Source of the DNA: Bacteroidales bacterium
Lineage (GTDB): Bacteria > Bacteroidota > Bacteroidia > Bacteroidales > UBA932
Assembly: GCA_016303175.1 (NCBI GenBank)
Contig: JAEDMF010000007.1
Location: 1 to 22,491, forward strand
DNA length: 22,491 nucleotides
Reading direction: 5' to 3'
The position numbers were made by a program, and so were the translations under genes. This document shows, in pieces, positions 1-7,568 of the stretch. Each line of letters begins with the position of its first letter. Positions within the stretch are counted from its first letter, which is position 1. The notes under the pieces were generated by a model, which saw only the letters and a list, made by a program, of their open reading frames with translations, was not told the origin of the DNA and made no database searches.

Positions 1-369
1 CCCCCTATTATGCTGATGGATAACAACTTTCCGTCGAAATATTTTACACAACAGCACGTACGGAGCATCCTTCAGAAAGCCCGCACCATGGCAAGTGATG
101 GCACAATAACATAGGTCATAGCGTTGTGTCAGCAGCAAGCGGAATGTTTTGCATAAACTTTTCAAATACCTTCCAATCTTCTCGGCATTTAGCAACAAGC
201 CTCCATCCCCAATCTCAGCTATCGTACGTGAAGTGCCAATATTCACATAATCACAATCAAAACTTTCATTTATTACCCTGCTTTTACGGATCTGCTCACT
301 CACAACAGCTGCCCCGTGGACAGGTGGAGGAAAAGTTGCTATACACAGAATACGTGGTTTGTTCATCAT
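1..369 (-). CDS. Glycosyltransferase family 4, N-terminal fragment (cut by the window edge)
   Basis: An open minus-strand frame runs from an ATG ATG pair at 369 to the window edge without a stop, giving 123 residues. The translation begins MMNKPRILCIATFPPPVHGA, the usual first strand and loop of a GT-B (GT4) glycosyltransferase, where PPPVHGA is the glycine-containing acceptor-side loop. A later segment, KVVIHQHNRG near residues 114-123, resembles the end of a Rossmann strand in the acceptor domain. The catalytic nucleotide-sugar domain lies outside the window. An in-frame stop lies a few codons upstream of the ATGs, so the start is secure. The gene begins 27 bp after the ATPase stop codon on the same strand and continues the polysaccharide locus. 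The family call follows from the N-terminal motif only, and the sugar specificity is unknown. Confidence 0.8.
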   Translation of the reverse strand, partial: MMNKPRILCIATFPPPVHGAAVVSEQIRKSRVINESFDCDYVNIGTSRTIAEIGDGGLLLNAEKIGRYLKSLCKTFRLLLTQRYDLCYCAITCHGAGFLKDAPYVLLCKIFRRKVVIHQHNRG

Positions 370-396
370 TTTTGATTTTCAGCTTTGCCGGCCATT

Positions 397-1698
397 TCAT
401 TCAAGAAACCACTTCCATGCAGGGACGACATGAATGACTCCCACGGAATCTTCAATGTCTTCTTCATGGTTCCGGGTTACAATTGTCAAATTATCACAAT
501 GGGTCAATGATGCTGCTTCACGTATCCCATCCAGTTCCCTGCTGCGCGTCTGAACATCATTCAAGTCCCAACATACCTGAACCAGCTGTTTTACAGCCGT
601 TTCGGTTTGAATCACGAAATCGCATTCCTTACTCCCCAAGTAGTAACAAATCTTCTCTCCATCTGAAAGGTTGCGCATCAGTTGCAGAAACACGGCATTC
701 TCGAAAAGAATACCCTCGTCATCACGCCCCGGAATCAAGACCGACTGACGCAAACCATTATCTACGCAATAGTATTTGGGAAGAGCACTGGTTTCTTTCT
801 TAAATGACTGATCAAATTTTGTCACTTTGAACAACAGAAAAACATTGCAGGTCTTTTCCGCAAGGTCATATAGATCATCTTTGCTAACCTTTCTTCCCTG
901 AGAACGCATATCATTGTAGATGGCATTAATGGAGGCGGGTTTGGTCATTCCCGCCATCAAGCGCTTGATTAAATATTTCACCCTCTCAGGATTGGAAAGG
1001 TTATACCGTTCAATCATATCCCTGAAAAGCATCGTATTGAAATATCCTTGCAGCAGTTTGTCCTTTATGGCACGGTTCTGCTCCAGAACGACCTCCGGAA
1101 AACCTCCCTCACTAATATAAGCGTCAAAGGCCATCTGAACCTTTGCAAGGTCCCGCTCAAGATGACTGTCGGTAACAATACCTTTGAACTGACAGTATTC
1201 CCTAAAGGATAATGGATACTCCTTGTACTCCAGCGGCCAGCCACGCAGGGCAGTATTCAACTCCTCCGACAACATTTCGGCATTGCTACCAGAAATGAAT
1301 ATCTGTTTGCTATAGTGTTTAAACAAGCGCATTACAAACAGTTCCCAACCCTTGATTCGCTGAATCTCATCGAAGAAGAAAAAGACATCTTTGATGGGAA
1401 TATCGGGAAACATTTCCATATAGGCCTCGATGATAGTGTTAAAATCCGAAGTCTGCATCTGGGCGAACCTTTCATCGTCAAAGCCAATCCAAACAATTTG
1501 ACTAGGGCTGACACCGGCCTTAAGAATGCGCTCGACACACAGTTCCATCAACGTGGATTTTCCACAGCGGCGGACGCCCACAACTGTGATTATCTTCTTG
1601 GCATTGACGGGCAATTCAACCTCTCGGGGAATGTATGAAACAGGTATCTCCTGCTGTTTGAGGGCTATGAGAGATTTTATTGTTTCCTTTATTGTCAT
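397..1698 (-). CDS. AAA-family ATPase with C-terminal DUF4143 domain
   Basis: The 433-residue protein has a complete P-loop, GVRRCGKST at residues 41-49, and a Walker B FFFFDEIQ at 106-113. A sensor-like ISGSNAEML follows at 135-143, then LRGW at 151-154, the layout of the AAA_14 family. The C-terminal part (about 200-433) matches DUF4143. It carries a nuclease-like pattern of E333, D360 in ECDFVI and QVCWDL near 374-379, reminiscent of PD-(D/E)xK folds. These ATPases are common accessory genes in Bacteroidota and archaea; their cellular role is not established. The gene sits between glycosyltransferase genes but has its own -7 box and palindromic upstream region, so it looks like an inserted self-regulated cargo gene rather than a glycan enzyme. 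No signal peptide or membrane segment is seen, so it should be cytoplasmic. Confidence 0.88.
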   Translation of the reverse strand: MTIKETIKSLIALKQQEIPVSYIPREVELPVNAKKIITVVGVRRCGKSTLMELCVERILKAGVSPSQIVWIGFDDERFAQMQTSDFNTIIEAYMEMFPDIPIKDVFFFFDEIQRIKGWELFVMRLFKHYSKQIFISGSNAEMLSEELNTALRGWPLEYKEYPLSFREYCQFKGIVTDSHLERDLAKVQMAFDAYISEGGFPEVVLEQNRAIKDKLLQGYFNTMLFRDMIERYNLSNPERVKYLIKRLMAGMTKPASINAIYNDMRSQGRKVSKDDLYDLAEKTCNVFLLFKVTKFDQSFKKETSALPKYYCVDNGLRQSVLIPGRDDEGILFENAVFLQLMRNLSDGEKICYYLGSKECDFVIQTETAVKQLVQVCWDLNDVQTRSRELDGIREAASLTHCDNLTIVTRNHEEDIEDSVGVIHVVPAWKWFLE

Positions 1699-1710
1699 AA
1701 CAAATTTTTA

Positions 1711-1718
1711 CAAATGTA
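1711..1718 (-). promoter_or_regulatory. Bacteroidota -7 box for the ATPase gene
   Basis: The minus strand reads TACATTTG, an exact match to TAnnTTTG. Only 12 nt separate it from the ATG at 1698, so the predicted transcript has a leader of about 6-8 nt. No good -33 TTTG is visible; that position is occupied by a palindrome (1723-1743). Confidence 0.5.
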
Positions 1719-1722
1719 ATAA

Positions 1723-1774
1723 CTTTCCCGAATTTTAGGAAAGATTCCGCAAATCTTTCCTGAATTTTAGGAAG
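1723..1774. repeat. Paired imperfect palindromes upstream of the ATPase (candidate operator)
   Basis: Two related palindromes share the core GAATTTTAGGAA. The first (1723-1743) has arms CTTTCC and GGAAAG; the second (1757-1773) has arms TTCCT and AGGAA. Their centres (about 1733 and 1765) are 32 bp apart, close to three helical turns. A third element bridges them: a perfect 10-bp inverted repeat, AGGAAAGATT at 1737-1746 and AATCTTTCCT at 1752-1761, with a 5-nt loop. The first palindrome covers the expected -33 region of the ATPase promoter. Operator function is inferred. Confidence 0.55.
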
Positions 1775-1813
1775 AGCCGTAAAAAATTCGGGTTATGAAG
1801 AAGATTAGAGTCT

Positions 1814-2710
1814 TCAATGATACAGCATATACATTATTTTGCTAAATATACGCATGGAAATGCAATGATAAGAGAGCGCCGCATTTCTTAGATATGGATC
1901 CATAGTAACCTTGTTAGGAAACTTGAACTCCGTACAATTGGAATTATCGAACTCACATCTAAACCTGGTAAATTTTTTACAATTTGTGCCATATCCATCA
2001 AAACCTTTATTACTGATTTTACTTTTTATGGGAAATAATGAAAGTTTTTCTTGAAGGAACTGAGAGAAGCAAAACCGAATCGCCCAAGAACTATTTCTTC
2101 CCTGTTTCCACCCTTTGAGCATACCGAAACAATCAGAGCCTCCCCATTCATTGAAAGCAGACTTCAAAGATTTAATCTTTTCCCAATCTTCTAATTCCCA
2201 ATCAACACTATTCCAGCGATCTGACCATGTTGCCCACCCCCATGATGAAGATCTGGCACAAAAGTATGAGTCATATTCATAGCCCTTAGGAACTTTTACC
2301 TTATTGCTATACCCGCAGACTGAAAAGACCCTTTGTTCTTGTTCATACATCTCAAGACCCTGGTTCAAAAATGCAAGACAGTTTTTAGCCAGAATAAGAT
2401 CATCCTCCAATACAATAGCACGCCCGAAACGATTGATAACTTCAGTCACTCCTGCGATAATAGACGGTCCTAGTCCCCGATTTTTTTTTGAAACAAAGAG
2501 ATTAATACTCTTGAATCCCGTTATTGTTTTAACATATTCCTGAACAGATTTAACTTTTTCTATTTCCCCCACAATATTGGATCGGGCGCCATCTACAAAT
2601 ACAAAAAGGTCACTTTCTATTGCTTCCGGATTTTGTTGAACGGAGGCAACCGTCATTTTTAACGATTCCAATCTATTGAAGGCAAAAATAATTATAGGAG
2701 CGAGATGCAT
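1814..2710 (-). CDS. GT-A fold glycosyltransferase (GT2-like)
   Basis: The 298-residue protein begins APIIIFAFNR (residues 4-13), the first strand of a GT-A nucleotide-sugar domain. VFVDGARS follows at 37-44, and NRGLGPSIIAG lies near 78-87. VLEDDL at 100-105 is the acidic metal-binding motif that stands in for DxD. The segment SSSWGWATWSDRW (154-166) is characteristic of a Bacteroidota subgroup annotated as glycosyltransferase family 2 or sugar transferase. It probably adds one sugar to the lipid-linked repeat unit at the inner face of the inner membrane. It starts 18 bp after the GT4 stop. Its codons are distinctly AT-rich and it encodes many Phe, Asn, Ser and Lys residues, unlike nifJ or wzc, consistent with recent acquisition with the cassette. 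Substrate is unknown. Confidence 0.8.
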   Translation of the reverse strand: MHLAPIIIFAFNRLESLKMTVASVQQNPEAIESDLFVFVDGARSNIVGEIEKVKSVQEYVKTITGFKSINLFVSKKNRGLGPSIIAGVTEVINRFGRAIVLEDDLILAKNCLAFLNQGLEMYEQEQRVFSVCGYSNKVKVPKGYEYDSYFCARSSSWGWATWSDRWNSVDWELEDWEKIKSLKSAFNEWGGSDCFGMLKGWKQGRNSSWAIRFCFSQFLQEKLSLFPIKSKISNKGFDGYGTNCKKFTRFRCEFDNSNCTEFKFPNKVTMDPYLRNAALSYHCISMRIFSKIMYMLYH

Positions 2711-2728
2711 ATATCTAGGATACTACTA

Positions 2729-3865
2729 TCAGGAGTTTCTTGCTATTAGAATAGTCTTCAAGCGTTCTGTTCCTGCAGAAAAGGAAAAAACGGAATTAAA
2801 TTCGGCATTTATCTCATTCCGGGAAAAAGTTCTGTTCCGAAGTTGCGTCAGAGCATCTCGAAATGTTTCCCTGTCGCAGTATGAGAACAAAAAGCCGTCC
2901 TCAACAAATTTCTCATATCCTCGAGCAGAAACTACATGCGACACAACCGGCATTCCCCAACGGAAGCCATCCATTATACGGAGTTTCAAGCCGCTGCCGA
3001 GGCATGTGGGACATATATAACCATCAGCCTGTGCCAGAACAGGGTCCAGAGATTCAGGAGACTGAATAAGTTCAATGCCGAGATTATCACATAATTGTAT
3101 AATTGCATTACCGGGTCTGTATCCCGCAATGACAAGAGAGGCTTCAGGCAATGTCTCCCTGAAAACAGGGTAATAATCTTTCAACCAAGGAATCAGAGAA
3201 TACTCCGTCTGCATACTGCCAAGATTCCCAGTTATTACGAAACGTGAAACTCTGGCTTTATCCTCCGACAATTTTAGAAACGGACGGGAGTCATACTCGA
3301 AAGTCCCTATGACACGGAACTCTGCATCTGGCGCATTATAATTTTTCTTAAGCGATTCCGCATCATCCGGCGTCAGAGTAAGATTCAGGTCTGCCCTCCG
3401 GACAGCCTCACCCTCATATATCCGGCACCAGAATAAGGTGATGTATTTCAGAAAACCCGAAGTGTTGTCCCTGAAATATTCATATTGAAAATTGTGATGA
3501 AGGACAATGGTACGCAGACCGCATTTTTTTGCCACCCCTATCAACCTGAAGGATACCACACTTGTATCAAAAACAACAGTGTCAAATCGGCCGCTGCGGA
3601 TATATGCCGGGGCTACATTGTCATATCTGTGCACCTTGCCAGTCAGGAGATTCACCGTTTTCCGGACTATTGTCGCATCATTGGGCACCGACACAAGTTC
3701 AATCCCGGGATTTATGCCGTCGAACACATCCTCGCCGTCCTTCACAGGATAAAGCAGAGTCATCTCATCCGACAATGCAGCGAAGGCATTGATATATGCC
3801 CGGGAAGCGAAAGACCCTCCCCCATTGGATGTAAGATAATGATGTGTGATGAATAAAGTCCTCAT
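2729..3865 (-). CDS. Glycosyltransferase family 4 (GT-B)
   Basis: The 378-residue protein starts MRTLFITHHYLTSNGGGSFA, a GT-B acceptor-domain opening with a glycine-rich loop at residues 15-17. TGNLGSMQT (212-220) begins the donor-binding Rossmann domain. SGLKLRIMDGFRWGMPVV (291-308) is the GT4 nucleotide-sugar-binding motif. The first acidic residue of the usual E-x7-E pair is not obvious, with D299 lying in this region. Length is normal for the family. No signal peptide is present; the enzyme should act at the cytoplasmic membrane face on an undecaprenyl-linked glycan. It lies between a GT2 gene (107 bp upstream) and another glycosyltransferase (18 bp downstream). The donor sugar cannot be predicted from sequence. 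Confidence 0.86.
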   Translation of the reverse strand: MRTLFITHHYLTSNGGGSFASRAYINAFAALSDEMTLLYPVKDGEDVFDGINPGIELVSVPNDATIVRKTVNLLTGKVHRYDNVAPAYIRSGRFDTVVFDTSVVSFRLIGVAKKCGLRTIVLHHNFQYEYFRDNTSGFLKYITLFWCRIYEGEAVRRADLNLTLTPDDAESLKKNYNAPDAEFRVIGTFEYDSRPFLKLSEDKARVSRFVITGNLGSMQTEYSLIPWLKDYYPVFRETLPEASLVIAGYRPGNAIIQLCDNLGIELIQSPESLDPVLAQADGYICPTCLGSGLKLRIMDGFRWGMPVVSHVVSARGYEKFVEDGFLFSYCDRETFRDALTQLRNRTFSRNEINAEFNSVFSFSAGTERLKTILIARNS

Positions 3866-3927
3866 ATCATCTTGATAAAACTAACGCCAAGACATTCCAA
3901 TATCCCAATGTACGGCATACTAATATA

Positions 3928-3945
3928 TGTACATTTTTTTGTACA
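3928..3945. repeat. TGTACA-N6-TGTACA element between two glycosyltransferase genes
   Basis: Two copies of the self-complementary hexamer TGTACA (3928-3933 and 3940-3945) flank six T residues, and a partial copy TGTACG lies at 3909-3914. The element sits in the 107-bp gap (3866-3972), the longest gap inside the glycan cassette. It could be a regulator site or simply AT-rich spacer. No convincing TAnnTTTG box accompanies it; TACATTGG on the minus strand at 3905-3912 is the nearest match. Confidence 0.35.
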
Positions 3946-3972
3946 ATAAAACTATAAGGTAAGAGATATTGT

Positions 3973-4863
3973 TCAATACTTCAAAAGGTACAAAAATTTT
4001 CTAATCAAGCGGGCAACAAGCACTTGGATATAACTCACTGACTTGTATTTCCTATAGTAATATACTTCGCTCTCAAATTGAAGAGAATCCTGTTTCTTGC
4101 GATTGTAAGCCTGAGATATGGTTGCGCCGTGCTCGTGCAATACGGAGACCGCCGGGCAATAATACAGCCTGAGACCTATCGACGCCATTCTTTCAGTCAA
4201 TATGGGCTCCTCTGAATACAGAAAAGTGCCTTCATCCATCATTCCGCATCGTTCAAAATCAGCTGCACGCACCATAAAGAACGAACCCATAAGTTTATAA
4301 TGGAAGCCTTCCTCTGCCGTTTCCGAATAATTGAAAAGGAACCTTCGGGCCTTAGCCTCCTTTGACAGAAAAGGCGTACACAAATACATCCATATGTGCC
4401 TTCGGGCAAAACTGATATATGGTTCAGGGCTCTGTAGTCTTCCGTCCATCCCCACTATTCGGGGACCGGCTATGCCAGCCTGAGGAACAGTCTCGAGCAC
4501 TGTAGCCAACCTGTCCGCTACATCATTGTCGAGAAATCTGATATCATTGTTGGTAAACAAAATAAGTTCTGCTCCCAGACTATCAATTGCAAAACGCGCT
4601 CCTATGTTGTTGCCCCTGGCATATCCGGAATTCTCCGGATTGTCTATAACGAAATACTTGATATCATCGGAAAATTGAACAGAATCACCAACTCTATAAA
4701 CATATCCACCGACAGCTGCGGCAAGTTCTTCACTTTCTCCTTCTCCCGCACCATTATTAACGACAACGACTTTATTCGGCATCTTTATTTTCGGCAATTC
4801 CTGCAGAATATAAGATGCTGTACGCTCGTTGCTTTTATATGATACAATTACAATTGCTAGCAT
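3973..4863 (-). CDS. Glycosyltransferase family 2 (rhamnosyltransferase-like)
   Basis: The 296-residue protein has the GT2 start MLAIVIVSYKSNERT and the donor-site motif NPENSGYARGNNIGA (75-89). FTNND (103-107) takes the DxD position. The acceptor-side motif GSFFMVRAADFERCGMMDE lies at 193-211, followed by FLYSEE (214-219) with the likely catalytic acidic residues and the conserved LHEHG (242-246). This layout matches WbbL-type rhamnosyltransferases, although the donor sugar is not proven. The C-terminus (about 276-296) is basic and hydrophobic, which may hold it at the membrane. The start codon lies inside the end of the flippase gene (29-bp overlap), so the two are probably translationally coupled. 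Confidence 0.88.
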   Translation of the reverse strand: MLAIVIVSYKSNERTASYILQELPKIKMPNKVVVVNNGAGEGESEELAAAVGGYVYRVGDSVQFSDDIKYFVIDNPENSGYARGNNIGARFAIDSLGAELILFTNNDIRFLDNDVADRLATVLETVPQAGIAGPRIVGMDGRLQSPEPYISFARRHIWMYLCTPFLSKEAKARRFLFNYSETAEEGFHYKLMGSFFMVRAADFERCGMMDEGTFLYSEEPILTERMASIGLRLYYCPAVSVLHEHGATISQAYNRKKQDSLQFESEVYYYRKYKSVSYIQVLVARLIRKFLYLLKY

Positions 4864-6376
4864 CTCTCTTGAAAAATCTTAAAAACCTTTTTCTGAATTC
4901 TGCTGGTACTATCGTGAAGAATACCACGAAGGACACATAAATCACATCAATGAGCACCTTAAAAAGCAAGTCGGAAAAACCATTCGCACGATAGAACAGA
5001 CAAATGGCCACAGGTACCAATATAGAAAGCATCCCGACTCCGACAACAGGCAGTATGACTTTTTTGAAAAAATATACAATACTAAAATCCGTATATTTAT
5101 GAAGAATCCACAGGTCAACGCCGAGAATGAAGGGTGTGGTCGCAACAAAAATGAAATATCCCACAACCGCAGATGCGCCATTCTTCATCGCCAAATATGT
5201 GATTGGGAAAATCCCGAGATATATAACGGCCGCCGTCACATTTGGAAGCATCATACGCCCCACAGCATGGATACCCGTTCCGATAGGCAAATCAACTGCG
5301 GAAAACAAAGAAATCATAACCATTATTCTGACAAAAGCAACAGTAAAATCAGGAACCTCACCCAGCCACAATTCCAGCAGCCCTTGAGTATTGAAGCATA
5401 AAGGAATAACAACAGGCAACAACAATGCGACACTGAATTTGGAAGTGTTGCATATCAGGTGATGCATCCGCTCTTTCTCTCCCTGCGCATAATATTTTGT
5501 AATCTGGGGAACTGATGCAGTCTGGAAATTGCTGAACAATTGTGTCACAAGAGAATTGACTTGCAAAGCCAGACCCCGAGCCGCATTGACCACTGGTCCG
5601 TAAAACAAATTCAAAAGAATATTGAATCCATAATTGTTCAGTATATTGGCAAACACCATAATCATATTCCATCCTGAATATGAAAACATTGCCTTGAACT
5701 TTTCTTTTGCAAAACTGAATTGAAGTGAACACTCCTCAAACATTGCAAGACCGGCCACAAGATATATCAAAAAGCAGACTGCACTTACGCCAACAAGCAA
5801 TGAACCGTACAAGACCAGATTGTCTCCCCCCAAAAATGGCAAAGAAAACGCGACAGCAAATTTAAGAACAGCATCCACAATACTGACACCCGCATAAACC
5901 GACATTTTCTCATGTGCTATTACCGCAGCGGAAAAAGGGGCCTGCATAACTACAATCGCGGCAGACAGAAGGGCACATTGATATACCCAATTTGCCGCAT
6001 ACATACGGGACGGTTCAATATTCAAATGTGAATTCACAAACCACAACCCGACTGTTTCACCAAATATGATAAACAAGGTTATGGACAGGATGCAAAGTGT
6101 ATTTGAAACACGAAATGTCTCCTTCAACCGGTTCAAGTCTCCACATCCCAAATCATAAGTCAAAAAACGCGATATTGCCCCGGACAACAGGACATTCACA
6201 TACCCGAGCATCCCTATGACCCCACCGAGCACATTGAATATTCCATAATCAACTACCCCGAGAGCATGCAGGATAAGCCTTGAAGAATACAGGTTGACAA
6301 GTGTTACCACTATCATCCTGAAATACAGAACGATAGTATTCCTGGCTATACGCCTGTTATTTTCGGAAACACTCAT
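4835..6376 (-). CDS. Polysaccharide repeat-unit flippase (Wzx-type, MATE/MOP superfamily)
   Basis: The 513-residue protein is hydrophobic throughout, with about 12-14 predicted membrane segments. It opens with the typical Bacteroidota Wzx N-terminus: NNRRIARNTIVLYFRM, then SRLILHALGVVDYGIFNV. The MOP flippase family moves undecaprenyl-linked oligosaccharides from the cytoplasmic to the periplasmic face of the inner membrane. A basic C-terminal tail (FRKRFLRFFKRD) fits a cytoplasmic end. Its ATG overlaps the TAA of the preceding polymerase gene by one base (TAATG), and its 3' end overlaps the next GT2 gene by 29 bp, so all three are tightly coupled. The transported glycan is unknown. Confidence 0.9.
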   Translation of the reverse strand: MSVSENNRRIARNTIVLYFRMIVVTLVNLYSSRLILHALGVVDYGIFNVLGGVIGMLGYVNVLLSGAISRFLTYDLGCGDLNRLKETFRVSNTLCILSITLFIIFGETVGLWFVNSHLNIEPSRMYAANWVYQCALLSAAIVVMQAPFSAAVIAHEKMSVYAGVSIVDAVLKFAVAFSLPFLGGDNLVLYGSLLVGVSAVCFLIYLVAGLAMFEECSLQFSFAKEKFKAMFSYSGWNMIMVFANILNNYGFNILLNLFYGPVVNAARGLALQVNSLVTQLFSNFQTASVPQITKYYAQGEKERMHHLICNTSKFSVALLLPVVIPLCFNTQGLLELWLGEVPDFTVAFVRIMVMISLFSAVDLPIGTGIHAVGRMMLPNVTAAVIYLGIFPITYLAMKNGASAVVGYFIFVATTPFILGVDLWILHKYTDFSIVYFFKKVILPVVGVGMLSILVPVAICLFYRANGFSDLLFKVLIDVIYVSFVVFFTIVPAEFRKRFLRFFKRDASNCNCII

Positions 6377-7560
6377 TATGGACGCACAATAATTTCTTCC
6401 GGCACCATCTTCAGCACAGCAATCTTTTTATGGTCAGTGCAATACATTATTAGATAATACACAAACACAAAGCACAACACAGACGAAGAACCCGCATAAT
6501 AACCTATCGTCATACTGGTTGCGAGCATGTATATGGCACAAGCAAAAGGGATTTTAGATACGGAAGGTCTGAACAAGCCGCGGAAAATCATGTAAAAAAA
6601 GCCGATAATCGGTAAAATGCCGAACTGATTCCAGAAACCGACATAACCCACATCACTGTTGTACACACCCTCGCTCATCATATCTGCCATAAGAGACGTG
6701 CTGTGTGCGCTCAAATAACCATTACCGGTAAGATATGTAACCCAGGAGGGATTTGCAAAGGGAGACAAGAAATAGAAGTATGCCTTGTTTCTGTTGTAAT
6801 CCTCATCAGCAAGATCCGAAACGGTTTCGTTGAACAAGGCAGTCCATGTGTCAACTGTTGCAAACACAAAGACGATTGCCAAGACACAAAAGGAGATATA
6901 AAAAACGTATTTGAATTTGGTCTTGGAGTTGAAGAGCATCACACAAACTACTGCTACTGCGGCTATTATGGACGTTCTGTTCTGAATGACAAAAAAGAAA
7001 AACAGACAAAAGAGGACAATTACAATTGATTTGATATCAACATTATACCTCAGTTTTTCCATTGAAATAATTAAAGGAAAGATGGCAATTGCGTAACCAC
7101 TTACAAGATATTCAGCCTTATGAAAATAATCGGACTCGGACGGTGCCGCAAACAAATCAGGGATAAAGGAATGAAGCACAGTCACACAGAACATCATCAC
7201 AGTAAAAAGCAAAGATGCATCCATAATATTCCGTTTATGCGGTCTCAAACGACAGACCACTGGAACTGCAATCCACAGCAATTGACTTCTGTATGTTAGA
7301 ATTGACTGGGATACTGATTGACCATGAAAAATCATGGCCGGTATAATCGAAAGGATCATACCTGTCACTATCAGCCAAAATGGTATCATCTGCTTGGAAA
7401 AGAATCTGAACTTCCTATCCGGAAATAAAAAAAAGCTGAAAAGCAGATAGAAAAGAGTGAGAAGCAGATATCCGTCGGAGGGTATATGACAGAATGGCTT
7501 AATGTCCCAGACATTAACCATCAAAATCATCAAGCCCAACAGATATGCCGTAAATTGCAT
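6376..7560 (-). CDS. Polysaccharide polymerase (Wzy-like, O-antigen ligase/polymerase family)
   Basis: A very hydrophobic protein of 394 residues (start MQFTAYLLGLMILM) with about 10-11 predicted membrane segments. A larger periplasmic loop sits in the second half, around ALFNETVSDLADEDYNRNKA and GNGYLSAHS. The NRTSIIAA segment resembles the conserved arginine-containing stretch of Wzy/WaaL-family proteins. Such proteins polymerise flipped repeat units in the periplasm. The open frame extends upstream to 7749, but that part reads as Arg/Leu-rich shadow peptide over the end of wzc. The ATG at 7560 lies 8 bp after the wzc stop and is the better start. Primary-sequence similarity is low in this family, so the call rests on topology, the short motif and its position between kinase and flippase. 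Confidence 0.82.
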   Translation of the reverse strand: MQFTAYLLGLMILMVNVWDIKPFCHIPSDGYLLLTLFYLLFSFFLFPDRKFRFFSKQMIPFWLIVTGMILSIIPAMIFHGQSVSQSILTYRSQLLWIAVPVVCRLRPHKRNIMDASLLFTVMMFCVTVLHSFIPDLFAAPSESDYFHKAEYLVSGYAIAIFPLIISMEKLRYNVDIKSIVIVLFCLFFFFVIQNRTSIIAAVAVVCVMLFNSKTKFKYVFYISFCVLAIVFVFATVDTWTALFNETVSDLADEDYNRNKAYFYFLSPFANPSWVTYLTGNGYLSAHSTSLMADMMSEGVYNSDVGYVGFWNQFGILPIIGFFYMIFRGLFRPSVSKIPFACAIYMLATSMTIGYYAGSSSVLCFVFVYYLIMYCTDHKKIAVLKMVPEEIIVRP

Positions 7561-7568
7561 GCCAACAA

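Noticed and set aside
1796..1816. Weak hairpin TGAAGA/TCTTCA at the end of the 1814-2710 glycosyltransferase gene as a terminator
   Set aside because: Only six A/T-rich pairs and the T run comes about nine bases later; too weak to call.
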